Below are positions 1-10,855 of a stretch of 64,000 bases of DNA, in pieces; the stretch's first letter is position 1; each line of letters opens with the position of its first letter. The notes under the pieces were generated by a model. The model made no database searches, was not told where the DNA came from, and worked only from the letters and a program-made list of their open reading frames with translations. The stretch covers positions 2,604,001 through 2,668,000 of the forward strand of contig OX336359.1 of assembly GCA_946902875.1 (NCBI GenBank). The letters are read 5' to 3'. Made by a program: the position numbers and the translations under genes. The stretch is from Nematopogon swammerdamellus. Lineage: Eukaryota; Arthropoda; Insecta; Lepidoptera; Adelidae.

Positions 1-640
1 AAATGAGGCTTGATTTAATGGTGTTGCTGGTTAAGGCTTGGAGTACCGAAGCGCTGTCGGATAGTATGCGTATGCCATACTCCTTGATCTTTTTGTTTGC
101 TATGCTGTATGCTGCTTGTGTTATTGCAACACATTCGGCTTGGAATATGCTGTTATACTTGCCCAGTGGCATGGCTGACCTAATGTTTAGGTCCATTGAG
201 AATATGCCGGCTCCTGTTCCATTTGCTGTTTTGGATCCATCCGTGTAGACGTCTATTTCGCGTGTGGAATTCTTCTGCTCTTCGTAGAGTTGTATGTTGT
301 ATCCCTTAACAAAGATATGTGTGGCCGGTATTCTGTCACATATAGCTGTTAGCATTGGTTTTTGTTTAATTGCGTCTGTTAGGCTGGTACCGTGCCTGCC
401 TGGGTTATTACCCCAGGTACCAGATAGTTTTAGTCTGAAAGCTGCTGCCGTTGCCTCCTGTTGTACGAAGATGTGCAGCGGTAGTATTCCCAGTAGCACC
501 TCCAGTGCCGCCGTTGGGGTTGTTCTCATGCAGCCAGTTGTTGATACACACGCTAGCCTTTGTAGGCTTTGAAGCTTCTGTTGTGCGGTTGTAAGTTTGG
601 TCCTTGACCACCACACAATCGCGCCATATGTTAGCATCGG
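1..640 (-). mobile_element. I/R1-group LINE fragment: end of RT plus RNase H
   Basis: Read on the minus strand from 640 down to the window edge, one frame stays open for about 213 codons. It starts with a reverse-transcriptase thumb region (PMLTYGAIVWW, then LQRLACVSTTGCMRTTPTAAL), which is the typical end of I/R1/Jockey-type RT. About 130 codons later comes an RNase H domain (VYTDGSKTANGTGAG, FQAECVAI, LSDSASVLQAL). The acidic residues expected of RNase H (D of TDGS, E of AEC, D of LSDSA) are present. The copy is cut at its 5' side near 641 and runs off the window at its 3' side. No stop is visible, so this stretch is only moderately old. The exact clade cannot be fixed by eye. Confidence 0.85.
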
Positions 641-655
641 TTTATAGGTTTATAG

Positions 656-695
656 CATATGTTTATAGGAGCAAAAATGCTCCTATAAACATATG
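656..695. repeat. Perfect 18 bp inverted repeat (hairpin)
   Basis: Arms 656-673 and 678-695 are exact reverse complements around a 4-base A loop. It lies directly at the 5' truncation point of the LINE fragment. The left part repeats 'tttatag' motifs found just upstream, so it may come from a local template switch. Confidence 0.9.
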
Positions 696-1204
696 TTTTT
701 TTTTGCGCAAAGTGTTGGTTTGAGTGTGTATGTAACCCTTCCGAAGTTATTGACATGACTAACGAAACACCTTATATTTGTTTGGAAGCCCTAATAGATA
801 TCATATGTGAAAATATTGCAGTTTGACTAATATTACATACATACATGTCGAATTGACAACCTCCTTTTTTTTAAGTCAGTTAAAAATAGCAGATCGCAAA
901 CAGATAGCAAAATCTATCAATAAAAAACAATGTGGTGTCCCCAATGACATTATATGTTTTAAAAGTGGTAGATACGTTGTCTACATGACATCCGGTGTTT
1001 ACAAATGGCACGTCTTGAGCAGATGATTTTAATGTCACAATATTACAAGAGGAATTAGGACGGCATGTCTGTTGTTGAGAGCATAAGTATATGTTGCTCC
1101 GCATTGTGTGTCGTTTGTGCGAGACTGACTTCAGGTAGGACAAATGTCCTGATTTTAAAAGTGCTACTTGCTGAGCTCGGAAACACATCTACCTAATTTA
1201 AACT
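696..1204. other. Unassigned AT-rich spacer
   Basis: Two short opposing frames (823-1026 plus, 880-1188 minus) overlap each other and show no recognisable motif or splice signal. I see no gene, tandem repeat or inverted repeat here. Confidence 0.5.
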
Positions 1205-1545
1205 TTTTTTTTTATTGCTTCCGAACTGGGTGACTCTGGCCGAGGTCGAAGCCTCAGTCAGTCAGTCAGTCAGCGTGTAAGCGTCCACTGCCGGACATAC
1301 GCCTCTCCAATTTTCCTCCAGTCCTCCAGGCCTTCAGCGGTACGGAACCACTGCTTTCCGCCGACGTATTTGATTTCGTCGTCCCACCTGGCGGGTGGTC
1401 TTCCCACACTCCGTTTTCCAGTCCACGGCCGCCAGTGTAGGGACACGGTTACTCCAACGGTCGTCGTCTCTTCGGCTGACGTGCCCAGCCCACTGCCACT
1501 TGAGCTTAGCCACCCGGTATCCAATATCGACTACTTTCGGGTGCA
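1205..1545 (-). mobile_element. RTE-type LINE, 3' end fragment
   Basis: On the minus strand a frame reads KLKWQWAGHVSRRDDD and then, after a frameshift, GKRSVGRPPARWDDEIKYV and GEAYVRQWT. This is the C-terminal tail of RTE-clade LINE polyproteins, and it closely resembles the fragment at 19403-20024. The coding end is followed by a (CTGA)n microsatellite (1253-1274), the kind of tetranucleotide tail RTE elements carry. The copy is 5' truncated and frameshifted, so it is dead. Confidence 0.8.
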
Positions 1546-1919
1546 GCCAATTACACCACCGAGGAGATACATATCAATTGGAACATATAATATCATTGGG
1601 TGGCCCCCATAGTCCAGGAAATATTTCATCACACACATCACACACAGAGACTGGACAATCTCGTCGCATCCTACATAACTCAAAATGTCATCAATTCAAA
1701 CGCATGTGGGCAGTCGCAATCGCGACCGGAGGACAATAGACAATTTGTTTTAATCTGGTGGAGATCAGATCGGCAGACAGTCTCAATGTCAAACCGATTC
1801 GCACATTGTATTTAACCTTGTCCGCCGATTGTTAACGAGAGCTGTTACAATTAACAAATTATTTTGATTTCTATCGAGTAGGTAGGTAATTAAATGATCC
1901 TAATGGCCCGCTAGATCAG
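1546..1919. other. Unassigned spacer
   Basis: Short overlapping plus-strand frames (1395-1739, 1600-1815) run out of the antisense of the LINE tail and carry no domain. Nothing else was recognised. Confidence 0.4.
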
Positions 1920-2300
1920 TTTTTTTATTTTTTTATGGAAACTGACACGGTTGGCTACATCACCTACAACATCCGTGATGTCAGCCCATAACACCGGGTG
2001 AACTTGGTGCCGCGTCAGTGCTTCCCTTTAATTAATGTCGGCTACAATTAACTGAACGGAAAACATGAACTATTTACATAGATAGCCGGTTCGACCGACG
2101 TTTTATTCAATGCGGTGGTACCAAACCGGGCGGGATAAACCCTAAGGTAAGTTAAAAAGGGAAGGGATCTACAGTTTTACGTGGAGTCTGAACCACGGTT
2201 AGCCTCCAACGGTCGAGCGGCCACCCATCCAAGTACTGGCCGCGCTCAGGGTTGCTTAACAACAGTCGACCGACCGCATCACTGAGCTACCGAGGCTGAC
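1920..2300 (-). mobile_element. SINE, tRNA/5S-headed type (SINE-A), full length
   Basis: On the minus strand the element begins GTCAGCCTCGGTAGCTCAGT, containing a pol III A box (TAGCTCAGTG). It continues through a 5S rRNA-like segment (GTTAAGCA, then TACTTGGATGGGTG), a long body (CGAAACGGCT, CACCGCA, GTGTAGCC, ACATCACGGATGTTGTAGGTG) and ends in CAGTTTCCATAAAAA. The same head and body recur at 14302, 35698, 37141, 52646 and 61297. Confidence 0.9.
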
Positions 2301-2334
2301 AAATTTTCTATTCTACCTATTATATATATATATA

Positions 2335-2650
2335 TTTTTCTTTATGGAAACTGACACGGTCGGCTACATCACCTACAACATACGTGATGTCAGCCCATAA
2401 CACCGGGTGAACTAGGTGCCGTGTCAGTGCTTCCCTTCGATCGTGCCGGCTACACTGAACTGGACGGAAAACTATTTACATCGCCGTTTCGACCGACGTT
2501 TCATTCAGTGCGGTGGTAGCAACCCGGGCGGGTTAAACCCTACCAGCTAGTAATATAAGTAGGGAGTCATATCCCTTAGTCGCCTTTTACAACATACATG
2601 GGGAGAGATGCAGTGGGGCTATTCTTTTAAAGTACCGGCTCCACACGGTA
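2335..2650 (-). mobile_element. SINE, second head type (SINE-B)
   Basis: This copy shares the 3' body and A-tail of SINE-A, but its 5' part is the GTCGTAAAAGGCGACTAAGG-type module (here slightly diverged) preceded by ACCGTGTGG..CCGGTAC. No tRNA A box or 5S-like segment is present. A (TA)n stretch borders it at 2320-2332. Confidence 0.88.
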
Positions 2651-2908
2651 CAAATATGTTATTATAATGTTCTATCAAACCTGTATGTACTTCAATAGTT
2701 GTTGCGGAGTAACCCTGGCCGACAGCTCCGGAGATGGTGCGTCAGTCTTCGCCTCCTCAGCAAAGATTCCATCCTGACGCAATTTGGCGGCGTTCGGCTT
2801 TTCTCCTGGGCTTATCGGAAACACTGGGGTTGAGTCGTCGGACTGCTGTGAATTTAAAATTATGGAATCGAATCAAAATATATTTTGTTGTGCACTAGTT
2901 TTAAAAAG
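2651..2908. other. Unassigned spacer between SINE copies
   Basis: No repeat unit or frame was recognised between the two SINE copies. Confidence 0.4.
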
Positions 2909-3130
2909 CTTACCTAACTAGGTGTTAGGGTTTAACCCGAATTGATACCACCGCACTGAATGAAAGGTCAGTCGAAACGGCTATTGAAATAGTTCGTGTT
3001 TTCCGTCCAGTTCGGTGTAGCCGGCACGACCGAAGGGAAGCATTGACACGGCACCTAGTTCACCAAGGTGTTATGGGCTGACATCACGGATGTATGTAGT
3101 AGGTGATATATACCCAACCGAATCAATTTC
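2909..3130 (+). mobile_element. SINE body fragment
   Basis: It is the common SINE body without a head, from the 'cttacc..aggtg' block to the degraded end near 3130. The terminal 'gatgtagccaaccgtgtcag' is interrupted by small insertions and there is no A-tail, so it is an old copy. Confidence 0.8.
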
Positions 3131-3147
3131 AAGCATAAAACAAAGAA

Positions 3148-3475
3148 AATACCGTGTGGGGCCGGTACTTAAAAATAGCCCCACTGCATCTTTCCCCATG
3201 CATGTCGTAAAAGGCGACTAAGGGATAAGGATAATATGCCGTGCTAAAGAGCGACAGGCTCGCCACCTCTCACCTTGGCACGGTACTTCCACCGAGTCAC
3301 GCAGCAGGTGGGTCTTCGTGCCTTACTTGATGCTTGATCGATTGAATCTTGTTCGAATACTTTGCGAAATGTGGTCGTCAGTGTTGTGATGTAATTTATC
3401 AGAGTTATTGCAGCACAAAACGGATTACACTGCTTACCCCGATTGTCGGGATTCAGCGTGTGTGATATGTATGTG
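3148..3475 (+). mobile_element. Head-B SINE with alternative 3' tail (tail 2)
   Basis: It starts with the same head module as SINE-B (accgtgtggggccggtactt ... cgactaagggataag). Unlike SINE-B it continues into a different body (gcgacaggctcgccacct ... gattgtcgggattcagcgtg) and ends near a 'gtgtgtgatatgtatgtg' tail. The same tail 2 is present, 5' truncated, at 5823-6075. Confidence 0.8.
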
Positions 3476-3902
3476 TATGTACAATGAAAATACGTTGCAG
3501 CGTGAAGGACACCCTCAAAAGGTCGCAAAAGGTGAGTTTAATGCCTCGCGGCATTTTTTACAAACTAAACATTGGGATATAGAAGTGCATTGGGGCGGAC
3601 AATTCCTACATACCTAGAAACGATAATACAGATAGCTAGTAACTGTAATAATATGAGTTAACAAGTCACCCTAAGTTAACAGCAGTGAATGCACTCGCAA
3701 AGGCAAGTTCTTGATTACCTACTGAGTTCCAGGTGCGGTGAACTGTGATCAATCAATACCCATTGAAAGATTGATGAGGCATTGATTCATAGTTCTAATG
3801 AATGACTTACGGTTGTCAACACGGTTAGTTTTCCATAATACTGAAGCGATTAATTTTCTCTTTATAATTTTTCTCAGTGGTGTAGGAAGAGTCAACAGTC
3901 TA

Positions 3903-4110
3903 GTTTTTTTTTATGTAAACCAACATGGGTGGCTGTGCCGAGAGTCCAAATGGTGCATTCGACAGAGCCAAAAACACCTCTCCTCACGAAACCACGCTCA
4001 GTTAGGTGCCATGCCAGCAGATTTGCGGACAGTTGCTAGGCTGTCTAGCCTGTTAATACGTTGTTTGAAGACACACAGGTTAAAGGATTCGGGAAACACA
4101 CTCGCTAGTG
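3903..4110 (-). mobile_element. CR1/Jockey-type LINE 3' end fragment
   Basis: On the minus strand this matches the last coding residues and 3' UTR of the LINE at 16733-17507 (NLGVFKRHINRLDSLATDRK tail, then a UTR ending 'gtttacataaaaaaa'). It is heavily 5' truncated. Copies of the same end lie at 12710-13495. Confidence 0.8.
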
Positions 4111-5018
4111 GCAGAGAGAAAAGAATTTAGTTTTGCCTTTTGATATTTTGGTTATTTATTTTCAATTAGGGACTACACTCAATCTTTTGCTACTTAACCG
4201 GTTAAATTCCAAACTATAAAAATGCCGATCGACGCTGACTACCCGGCGTTTTTGTCGCGCAGCGGCATTGCGCATCAAGCTTGACATAAACTAAAATATT
4301 TAGTAAAATAATGAATCTAAATTAATATCCTCTTTTGGTATGCAAAGCTAATGAAATTATCCACAAAACAATGTGAAACAAGTCAGGATTCAGTTATTTA
4401 GAAGCACAGACTTTTTTTTCGTTTATTGCCCGTGGTACAACCAGGTTGTACACCCAGTGGTACCAGTTTTTTTTTTCCGAATTTTCCTAACGTAAAATTG
4501 ATAACTCCCCCATACAAATCATAATATATCAAGGCTGCCACTAAAACGCCGAAGAAAGTACGTGAAAGTATGTGGCAGTAGAATCTAATTCACAAATAAA
4601 TAAATAAAAACAAGGGATAAGTCCGCCTTTGCACCTTATGTAAATTTTCTAATGTACTTGTTACTGTTTAATGTTTACTGGAGCAATAAGGCATTTTCTA
4701 TCTGTCTATCTATCTATCTAACAAGGAACCTTCAGTCAAAATTATCGTTGTAGTTGTAAAAACTAAACCAGGACAAATTCAAGCGTAGTGGTACTACCAT
4801 ACGAATGATGAATACCTACCTAAAGAATAAAAATTATACATCTGAATATATTTTTTTCTGTTTGAGTGCAGAATTCTTTGTAGGTGTGTTTGATGGCAAT
4901 GGAAAGGTTTTTTTAACTACCTATCTAAAGTATTGTATCATTTTAACAAGAAAAAAATCACTAAAATAGCACTAGAAGAAAATGTGCTACCATATATTCC
5001 GCGACATGTGCGGTGCGG
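4111..5018. other. AT-rich spacer with a probable LINE tail and a short (ATCT)n run
   Basis: 4617-4700 (gataagtccgcctttg ... gtttactggagcaataagg) resembles a plus-strand LINE 3' tail that also occurs at 14844-14890. It is followed by a short (ATCT)n microsatellite at 4699-4721. No gene is visible. Confidence 0.45.
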
Positions 5019-5295
5019 GTCTTGTGTAGGGCTGCCATCCGTCCGGGTTTCCCCGGATTTGTCCTCTTTTTGAAGGCGTCCGGGGGCGTCCGGGGGGATT
5101 TTTTAAAGTAGTCCGGGTTACACGAAATTCAAAAATCCCGCCCGCTGCATAACTCTATGATAAAGCTGATTGAACGAACGAACTACGAACGAACTTCGCT
5201 CGCTCAAACCTTCGCACGCTCGCATGAAGTCAGAAACGTCGAGCCAAATAGCTTGGAGACGACCGTGAGTAATGCCGTTAAATATTTTAATAATA

Positions 5296-6214
5296 CACGG
5301 TGAACAAAAAACCTGTCGAACACCCGAAGGCAGGAAGTACAGTTTCAGATACTGAATCGGATAGGCTAGTTTTTTTTTCGAAATTTATATCAAAATATGC
5401 CCTTTTTCAATTATTCCTAAGTATCAAGATGTCTTTAAATAACTAAATTATGTCTGCATGCCATCATAACAGTGATGTGAAGTTAAACCCTACTACCATA
5501 TGTCTTAAGCACGTGATATCAGTCTTCTAGGTAACTACCTAGGTAATATTCTAAAACTTCTTAGGTATACAAAATAATAGTTTGTTGCACACTAACTGAC
5601 CTAAAAGCACTTACCGACTTCATTTTCAGTACAGAAGACAAAAAAAAGTATTAAAATCGGCAAGTTACTTTACAAAGAATTTCACTAAAGACATAAGAAC
5701 ACGCTGTCTGCCTTCACTTCATTCGACTCGCCTCAAGATAATTTATGACACTGGCGGTGAGGCGGAGCGGCGCGCCGCCTCCCCCCGCGCCTCCTAGAGA
5801 ATTTTGCATTAGAAGTAAAAGGGATAAGGACAAGATACTGCGCTAAAGGGCGACAGGCTAGCCACTTCTCACCTTGGCGCAGTCCTTCCACCTAGTCATG
5901 CAGCAGGTGGGTTCTTCGTGCCTTACTTGCTGCTTGATAGTTGTCTTGTCCGTATACTGTGCTAAACGTGGTGGTCGGTGTTGTGCTGTAATTTACCAGA
6001 GTCCTTATAGCACAACACCGATTACTCTGCTTACCCTGATTGTCGGGATACAGCGTGTGTTATGAATGAATGAAAAAGTAAAAGGTCGTGATACTAATTC
6101 TATTTTTCAATTGAAAAATTTTGTCCGAATTAAAAAAAAACTAGCCTATCCGATTCAGTATCTGAAACTGTACTTCCTGCCTTCGGGTGTTCGACAGGTT
6201 TTTTGTTCACCGTG
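5296..6214. mobile_element. TA-flanked MITE with about 84 bp terminal inverted repeats, copy 1
   Basis: The ends are inverted repeats beginning CACGGTGAACAAAAAACC, essentially perfect over about 84 bp, flanked by TA on both sides (5294-5295, 6215-6216). This fits a Tc1/mariner-group MITE. A second copy lies at 25217-25873. Copy 1 carries a 253 bp retroelement insertion (5823-6075) that copy 2 lacks. Confidence 0.9.
5823..6075 (+). mobile_element. 5'-truncated head-B SINE, tail 2, with 10 bp target duplication
   Basis: The insertion is bounded by the direct repeat AAGTAAAAGG (5813-5822 and 6076-6085). The sister MITE at 25217 has a single uninterrupted AAGTAAAAGG (25745-25756 region), so the empty site is visible in the window. 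The element begins inside the head module and ends in 'gaatgaatgaa'. Confidence 0.93.
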
Positions 6215-6372
6215 TATATATGAAAATTTTATTTTTTCAAAGAGTTTAAAATGAAATAATTGTCATGTCATAATAAGAAAAAAGCAATGTCCGGGTTTTA
6301 TAAGAAAATCCGGGGTTTTACTTCTTTTTGTCCTAGTTTAATGATTTTAGAGATAGCAGCCCTAGTCTTGTG

Positions 6373-6856
6373 GGACCTAAAGGGATAAATATAATTTGTT
6401 GTATACCTACTTATTTAGTTTTGTGTTTTTTTTATTTTTCACTTTCAAACTACATTTTAGTTAATTGATGGCAATAAATTTTATTTTACTTTATTTCTTT
6501 CAAATTCTACATCTGTGTACCTATTAGGCTATCTATCTCAGAAGGATAATTATGTTTGCATGCACATATAGTATTTAGTGAGAAAAGCTTTCCAAAGAGC
6601 GCAATGCGACACAAAACTAACCTGTAACACAAAACCAATTCACAGATTTGCTAAAACATCTTCCACAACACCTCCAGAGCACTTTTCAGCTTTGTCGCGG
6701 GAAAACACGACAATAAGTCACTGAAGCTACATTTTGTATAATCGATGGTACGGCACCAAGCAGCAGACTGGGGGAAACTAAGAAATCGATACGTGCACTA
6801 GAATCAACAAGTGTTTTACACGGAAAAATAGATGTAGGTACAACCAAAACACGCAC
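6373..6856. other. Spacer downstream of a candidate exon
   Basis: AT-rich DNA. The minus-strand frame continuing from 6857 stays open to 6686 (stop after VFPRQS), so an unspliced 92-codon product is the alternative to the spliced reading. No second exon was recognised. Confidence 0.35.
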
Positions 6857-6964
6857 CTCATTTTCCGCGTGCTCAATGAGGCCAAGACGCCGCTTTTCAT
6901 CCAACAACTCGGTACGTTTAGCGGCTATCAAGCGCTGGAGCGAAGTATCGCCAGAAGAGAGCAT
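6857..6964 (-). CDS. Candidate first coding exon of an unidentified minus-strand gene
   Basis: The minus-strand ATG at 6964 opens 36 codons (start MLSSGDTSLQRLIAAKR, end EHAENE) and reaches a good splice donor, GAG|GTGCGT, in phase 0. The residues are charged and look helical (TELLDEKRRLGLIEHAE), unlike the transposon remains around it. The frame stays open past the donor to 6686, giving a 92-codon alternative. Upstream (6965-7590) is AT-rich non-repetitive DNA that could hold a 5' UTR and promoter. I do not recognise the family, and no following exon is evident down to 6373. It could be a chance frame. Confidence 0.35.
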
Positions 6965-7590
6965 CTTCCGATGCTAGGCAAGTGAGAGTATGCGAATTAC
7001 GAAGAAAGTTTACTAGTTTCACTGTGACGTAATTAAGTTAATTGCCCATTGTTTGATGAGCCATGCAGAATCTAAGTATTGTAAAGGGCTTATTTATGCA
7101 TAAAATTCTGATATTTCGTCTCTGTTTTGGAAAATTTTGCTAAACACAAACCGCATAGAAATCGAAAGATTTCACTCCAACGACGCTTTTCAAATTTGTT
7201 TGACAGTTGAATGATTTTGACAACATCTAGCCGACGATAGTTTAATTCTATAATGTAGCAGCTGGTGCCTACATATGCTGTGACTAGGTTGGATTATTAT
7301 TATTGTTCTCAATAAAAACTTTAAATTTTGAGTGTAGTAAATTTGATTTATATAAATTTATAACAACAACTTTATCAACAAAATGTGCATACATACCTTT
7401 TGTAAATTTTTTAAACTACGGTATGTAATAATGCGTACTTTTTTTTCTGTTTTTATTGTCAATGTCAAATCAAAAGCGTTCCATCCAGAATTCAGCGCGT
7501 TCGTCATGCATGCACTCAGTTGATAGATATTTGTCTCTTTCTCTTTATATTGACAAATTGAGAAGCATATAAGAAACATTCGGGCAGGGA
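6965..7590. other. Unassigned non-repetitive spacer, possible promoter region
   Basis: Lies upstream of the candidate minus-strand exon and before the foldback-like element. No obvious transposon signature was seen. A small minus frame (7358-7579) has no recognisable domain. Confidence 0.3.
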
Positions 7591-7608
7591 AGTGGAACGG
7601 GGTCCCTA

Positions 7609-7860
7609 CACTTTAGTGGTAAATAAATTAGTGGTACGATATTTCGGTGGAGATCTATTTGAGTGGGTCTCTAAAACGGTGGGAACGAAATTGCGTCCGC
7701 TACTTCGGTGGGAGCCTACTAGGGTGGAGAATATTACAGTGGTAATCCACTAAAATATACTCCCACAGAAATAGAGCGCACAATATCAATATTGCGGCCG
7801 ACCATTTGAGTGGGACGATATTTGTGTGGGAAGAAAAGAAACGGTGGGAGTGACCTTGAG
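7609..7860 (+). repeat. Left GTGG-unit array of the foldback-like element
   Basis: About ten units head with GTGG, mostly spaced 15-16 bp, with a loose consensus GTGGG-A-N4-TATTT-NG (for example GTGGTACGATATTTCG and GTGGAGATCTATTTGA). Around 7747-7768 the units switch to the opposite strand (CCACTAAAATATACTCCCAC) and then return, so the array is itself partly palindromic. Confidence 0.85.
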
Positions 7861-8354
7861 ACTTGACGTATCAGTGTTGCTGTGAAAAAGAAATAAATCT
7901 TGGTGGCGCATACACGCAACGGATTTTTGTCAAATCGCTTTCTCGACTAACAACAGTAACAACATACGGTTTTTGTGTTATAAATAACATAGGATTTCAA
8001 TAAAATTTTGTTGTTATTACTACCGAACCAATGTATTATAATTTCTATAGAAAATATTCATTTTAATTTAATTTTTACTTGTATTTGGCTATACATGCCG
8101 TGCTGTGTAAAATTACAAAAAATATAGTTAATACTCTTTGGTCTTTTTAATCGATAAACTTATTTAAAGTGTTTTTCGGCGAATGAAACAAATATGAATA
8201 AATAAAGTATAAGGTAATATGGCCGGCTCGCAAAGGATGAAGGGAGAAAACCGGAAAACGAAGACCATCCGGACATTATCACTCCATCCGTCTTGCAGAA
8301 GACGCACCCCGACGAAATGCTGATTGATGTTCGTGGCACGCAACCTCAATCAAA

Positions 8355-8774
8355 TCAATAAGGTGCCGCCCGTTTCGTTCGACCACATCGACGTGACAGC
8401 CAGCGTTCCTGAAGGAAAGTCTGACATAGCGCCGGCTTTATTTTGTGGGGTTGGTGACCAATGGCACTAATTCCTTCACAGCTCCTCAAACAGTGTCGGC
8501 CGGCGTCAGACGGTAGACGTTCGTGAAGTGGCGAAGTGTACTCGAGCGAAATCGTAGAAACACCGCATTTTTTTTTTCTTTCCCAATGGCAAGGTGGTCT
8601 CTTGACTTTACACTTGAGGCTCAACGGTCCGCCTCCTGAAAGACTTTGTTCAATCCGATTGCGTGCAATCCCTCGTTTGGTTCTTCGGCAAGTGATAAAT
8701 AAGTGGTGTTTTGGTGGTTTAAAAAAAAAATAACCAGGGTTAATATAAAGAAGATGCGTCGCTACGCGACGCAT
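8355..8774 (-). other. Open frame of 139 codons inside the foldback-like element, unrecognised
   Basis: The frame overlaps the tRNA-related repeat flank (GGTCCGCCTCCTGAAAG) and part of the 8735-8793 hairpin. It has no recognisable domain and is basic. A neighbouring minus frame (8164-8349) is equally anonymous. These may be remnants of the element's own gene or chance frames. Confidence 0.2.
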
Positions 8775-8793
8775 CTTCTATAAATTAACCCTG
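8735..8793. repeat. Near-perfect hairpin, 13 bp perfect core plus flanks
   Basis: The inner arms GAAGATGCGTCGC (750-762) and GCGACGCATCTTC (766-778) are exact with a 3-base loop. The outer arms CAGGGTTAAT and ATTAACCCTG also pair across a 5-base mismatch. An A-run precedes it. It sits inside the foldback-like element. Confidence 0.9.
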
Positions 8794-8859
8794 ACCTAAT
8801 GTTGAGGCGGTGCATGTCGTTTTTGTTACGTTTGTATTTCCGAAAATAAAGCTTCTAGG

Positions 8860-9140
8860 TGGTTATAAAAAAAACTAGACACCCTAAAAAAATTTAAACA
8901 CCGTAACATTGCTTAAAATAGAAAAAAAAAACAAAAACAATTTTGTGGGGTTCGAACCCACGCACCCAAAATACAAAACCCTACACGCTTACCACTGAGC
9001 TAACGAATTATTTAAACAGCCAAACGAATATCGCCTTCTGTTGGTTCCTGGAGTAGGTTTGCAGGATTGAGGGATTCGAGGGATCGATTAAAGTCTTGCA
9101 GGTGTCGTATCGGAGGCTCAATACTTACAAAGAGAACAAG
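8860..9140 (-). repeat. tRNA-related repeat, single arm
   Basis: On the minus strand the segment carries a pol III A box (TTAGCTCAGTGG) and a B box (GGTTCGAACCC) about 40 bp apart, at 9006-8947. The acceptor stem pairs poorly, so this is a tRNA-derived repeat, not a working tRNA gene. The same unit appears twice, head-to-head, in the palindrome at 47750-48125, including the flanking 'aaacgaatat..gcttctgttggttc' segment. Confidence 0.75.
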
Positions 9141-9561
9141 AAAGAGAATATAATTCGAAGAATATATATATAACCACAATTTTTTTTTTAATATTTATTC
9201 TTCTCTTTTCGGAACAGGCAAAACTAATTAAAGTATACAGCCTTTTCTGTTGTACTTCTAATGTCTGTTGTTTTCTTATCGAATCGCGAGAATCTCAAAA
9301 ATATAACTTTTTATTTACGACGACGCGGTAAAGACAGGTAATCTGTGGGTAAAGAAACTTGTTCAGCCGCCACCTTTATTTTCACACAGATTATGAAGTA
9401 AGCGCGCGAAATTTTTATCAGTGTTGCAAGGTAGTCTGGCTGGACGGACATGTAGTCGCCCAAATTGCGATAATAGTAGCCACGACCACGATAGTCAAAT
9501 ATCGACAAATATCTCCTTCCATGTAAGTAATGTAATATAGAAGCCTGTTATAAAATCTACC

Positions 9562-9742
9562 GCCGTGCGTGATAAACCCTACCACCTAGTAAGGTAAGAA
9601 GGGAAGGGACCTACAGTTTAATGTGGAATCCGGACCACGGTCAGCCTCCAACGGTCGAGCGGTCACCCTTCCAAGTACTGACCGCACTCAGCGTTGCTTA
9701 AGAACAGTCAACCGACCGCACAACTGAGCTACCGAGGCTGAC
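9562..9742 (-). mobile_element. SINE-A, 5' half
   Basis: The minus strand starts GTCAGCCTCGGTAGCTCAGT, followed by the 5S-like segment and the beginning of the common body. The body breaks off near 9562. It is nested in the foldback-like element. Confidence 0.88.
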
Positions 9743-10185
9743 AAAATATATATCAGATATCTTCGCCTGAACTCTGCTTCCGAAAGATCTCTTAGCGGGT
9801 CCATGAAACTGCGCCTACAAGCCACGCTGTTTCGGTAATTACCCTGAAGATCTTGTTCCCGGGCCTCCTCAACTCCAAGCGAAATACCCCCGAAGCCCCC
9901 GATGCATTATTTTCAGATATTTTCAATAAGTAAAAAAAAAAAACCTAACACGCCCTTTCACCTAGTGGCTGGCTAGCGAAGAGCGTGAACGCGTTCGTTG
10001 TCGAAGTGTTCAATGGCAACTATCAAAATGATCACTCGTGGTAGCGAATTGCAAACAAAAACACTTTCGATCGTTCCAAAATAGTCGTCGTCGAACGACA
10101 ACAAACGTCAAAGTGGACTCGTGGTATCTGACTATATCGATTTTTCGTTGTCGATATTAACATCGTTACTCGTTTTTTAGGGTTC

Positions 10186-10275
10186 CGTACTTCAAAAGAG
10201 AAAAAAAAAACGGAACCCCTATAGGATCACTCTTGTGTCTGTCTGTCCGTCTGTCACACCCTATTTTCTCCGTAT
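10186..10275 (+). repeat. 'gggttccgtac' dispersed repeat end
   Basis: Contains gggttccgtacttcaaaag, then cggaacccctataggatcac and a (CTGT)n-like run. This module is common in my memory of lepidopteran DNA. Related but distinct 'gggttccgta' repeats lie at 18612-18980 and 31497-31998. Confidence 0.55.
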
Positions 10276-10855
10276 CTACTGGACCAAAAATGTTTAAATT
10301 CGCTACATATTATATAGAGACGACCCAATCACGGACGAATAGCATAAATGAACGAATTTCAATTTGGGAGACAAATTAGAAAACTAAAAAAAAATATTTA
10401 AGTGCATCAAGCGGTATATCCATGAAAAGAGCTCGTTATAAGGAATACAAATATATGTTTTTATAATATTTTAAAAGATATTAAGCGCTCCAGCGACTCT
10501 GAATCGGATTATGGCGTTGACGATGATTTGAGTTGTGAGCCTTTGTGAAAAAAGACGTTTAGTAAACCTATTCCCTTTGTTTTATTCTACCTATATTTTC
10601 CATTGCAGATATGTAACTCTGAAATCAGTCCCACGAATGAAGTTATAATGCACAGACTACAGGTACGTACATTCTGTACCTACAATTCCACTATAAGTTA
10701 TAATTTTATATAATTATAAAACAAATATGCCCATACAAAATTAATACAAACAGAATAAAATATAAAAAAACTTTAATACCGTATACTATGAATACAGACA
10801 ACATTACCTAAATCTCGCCCTCGCGCGATCGCGCGTCGTCGCTAACTTTTCTGCG

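Larger units (their letters stand above)
5027..6364. mobile_element. hAT-like non-autonomous DNA transposon (outermost of a nest)
   Basis: An 8 bp direct repeat GTCTTGTG flanks the element (5019-5026 and 6365-6372). The ends are inverted: TAGGGCTGCCATC on the left and GATAGCAGCCCTA on the right (6352-6364), with matching 'ccgggtttt' and 'tttttgtcct' subterminal motifs. An 8 bp duplication fits the hAT superfamily. No transposase frame remains. Most of the interior is a later MITE insertion (5296-6214). Confidence 0.8.
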
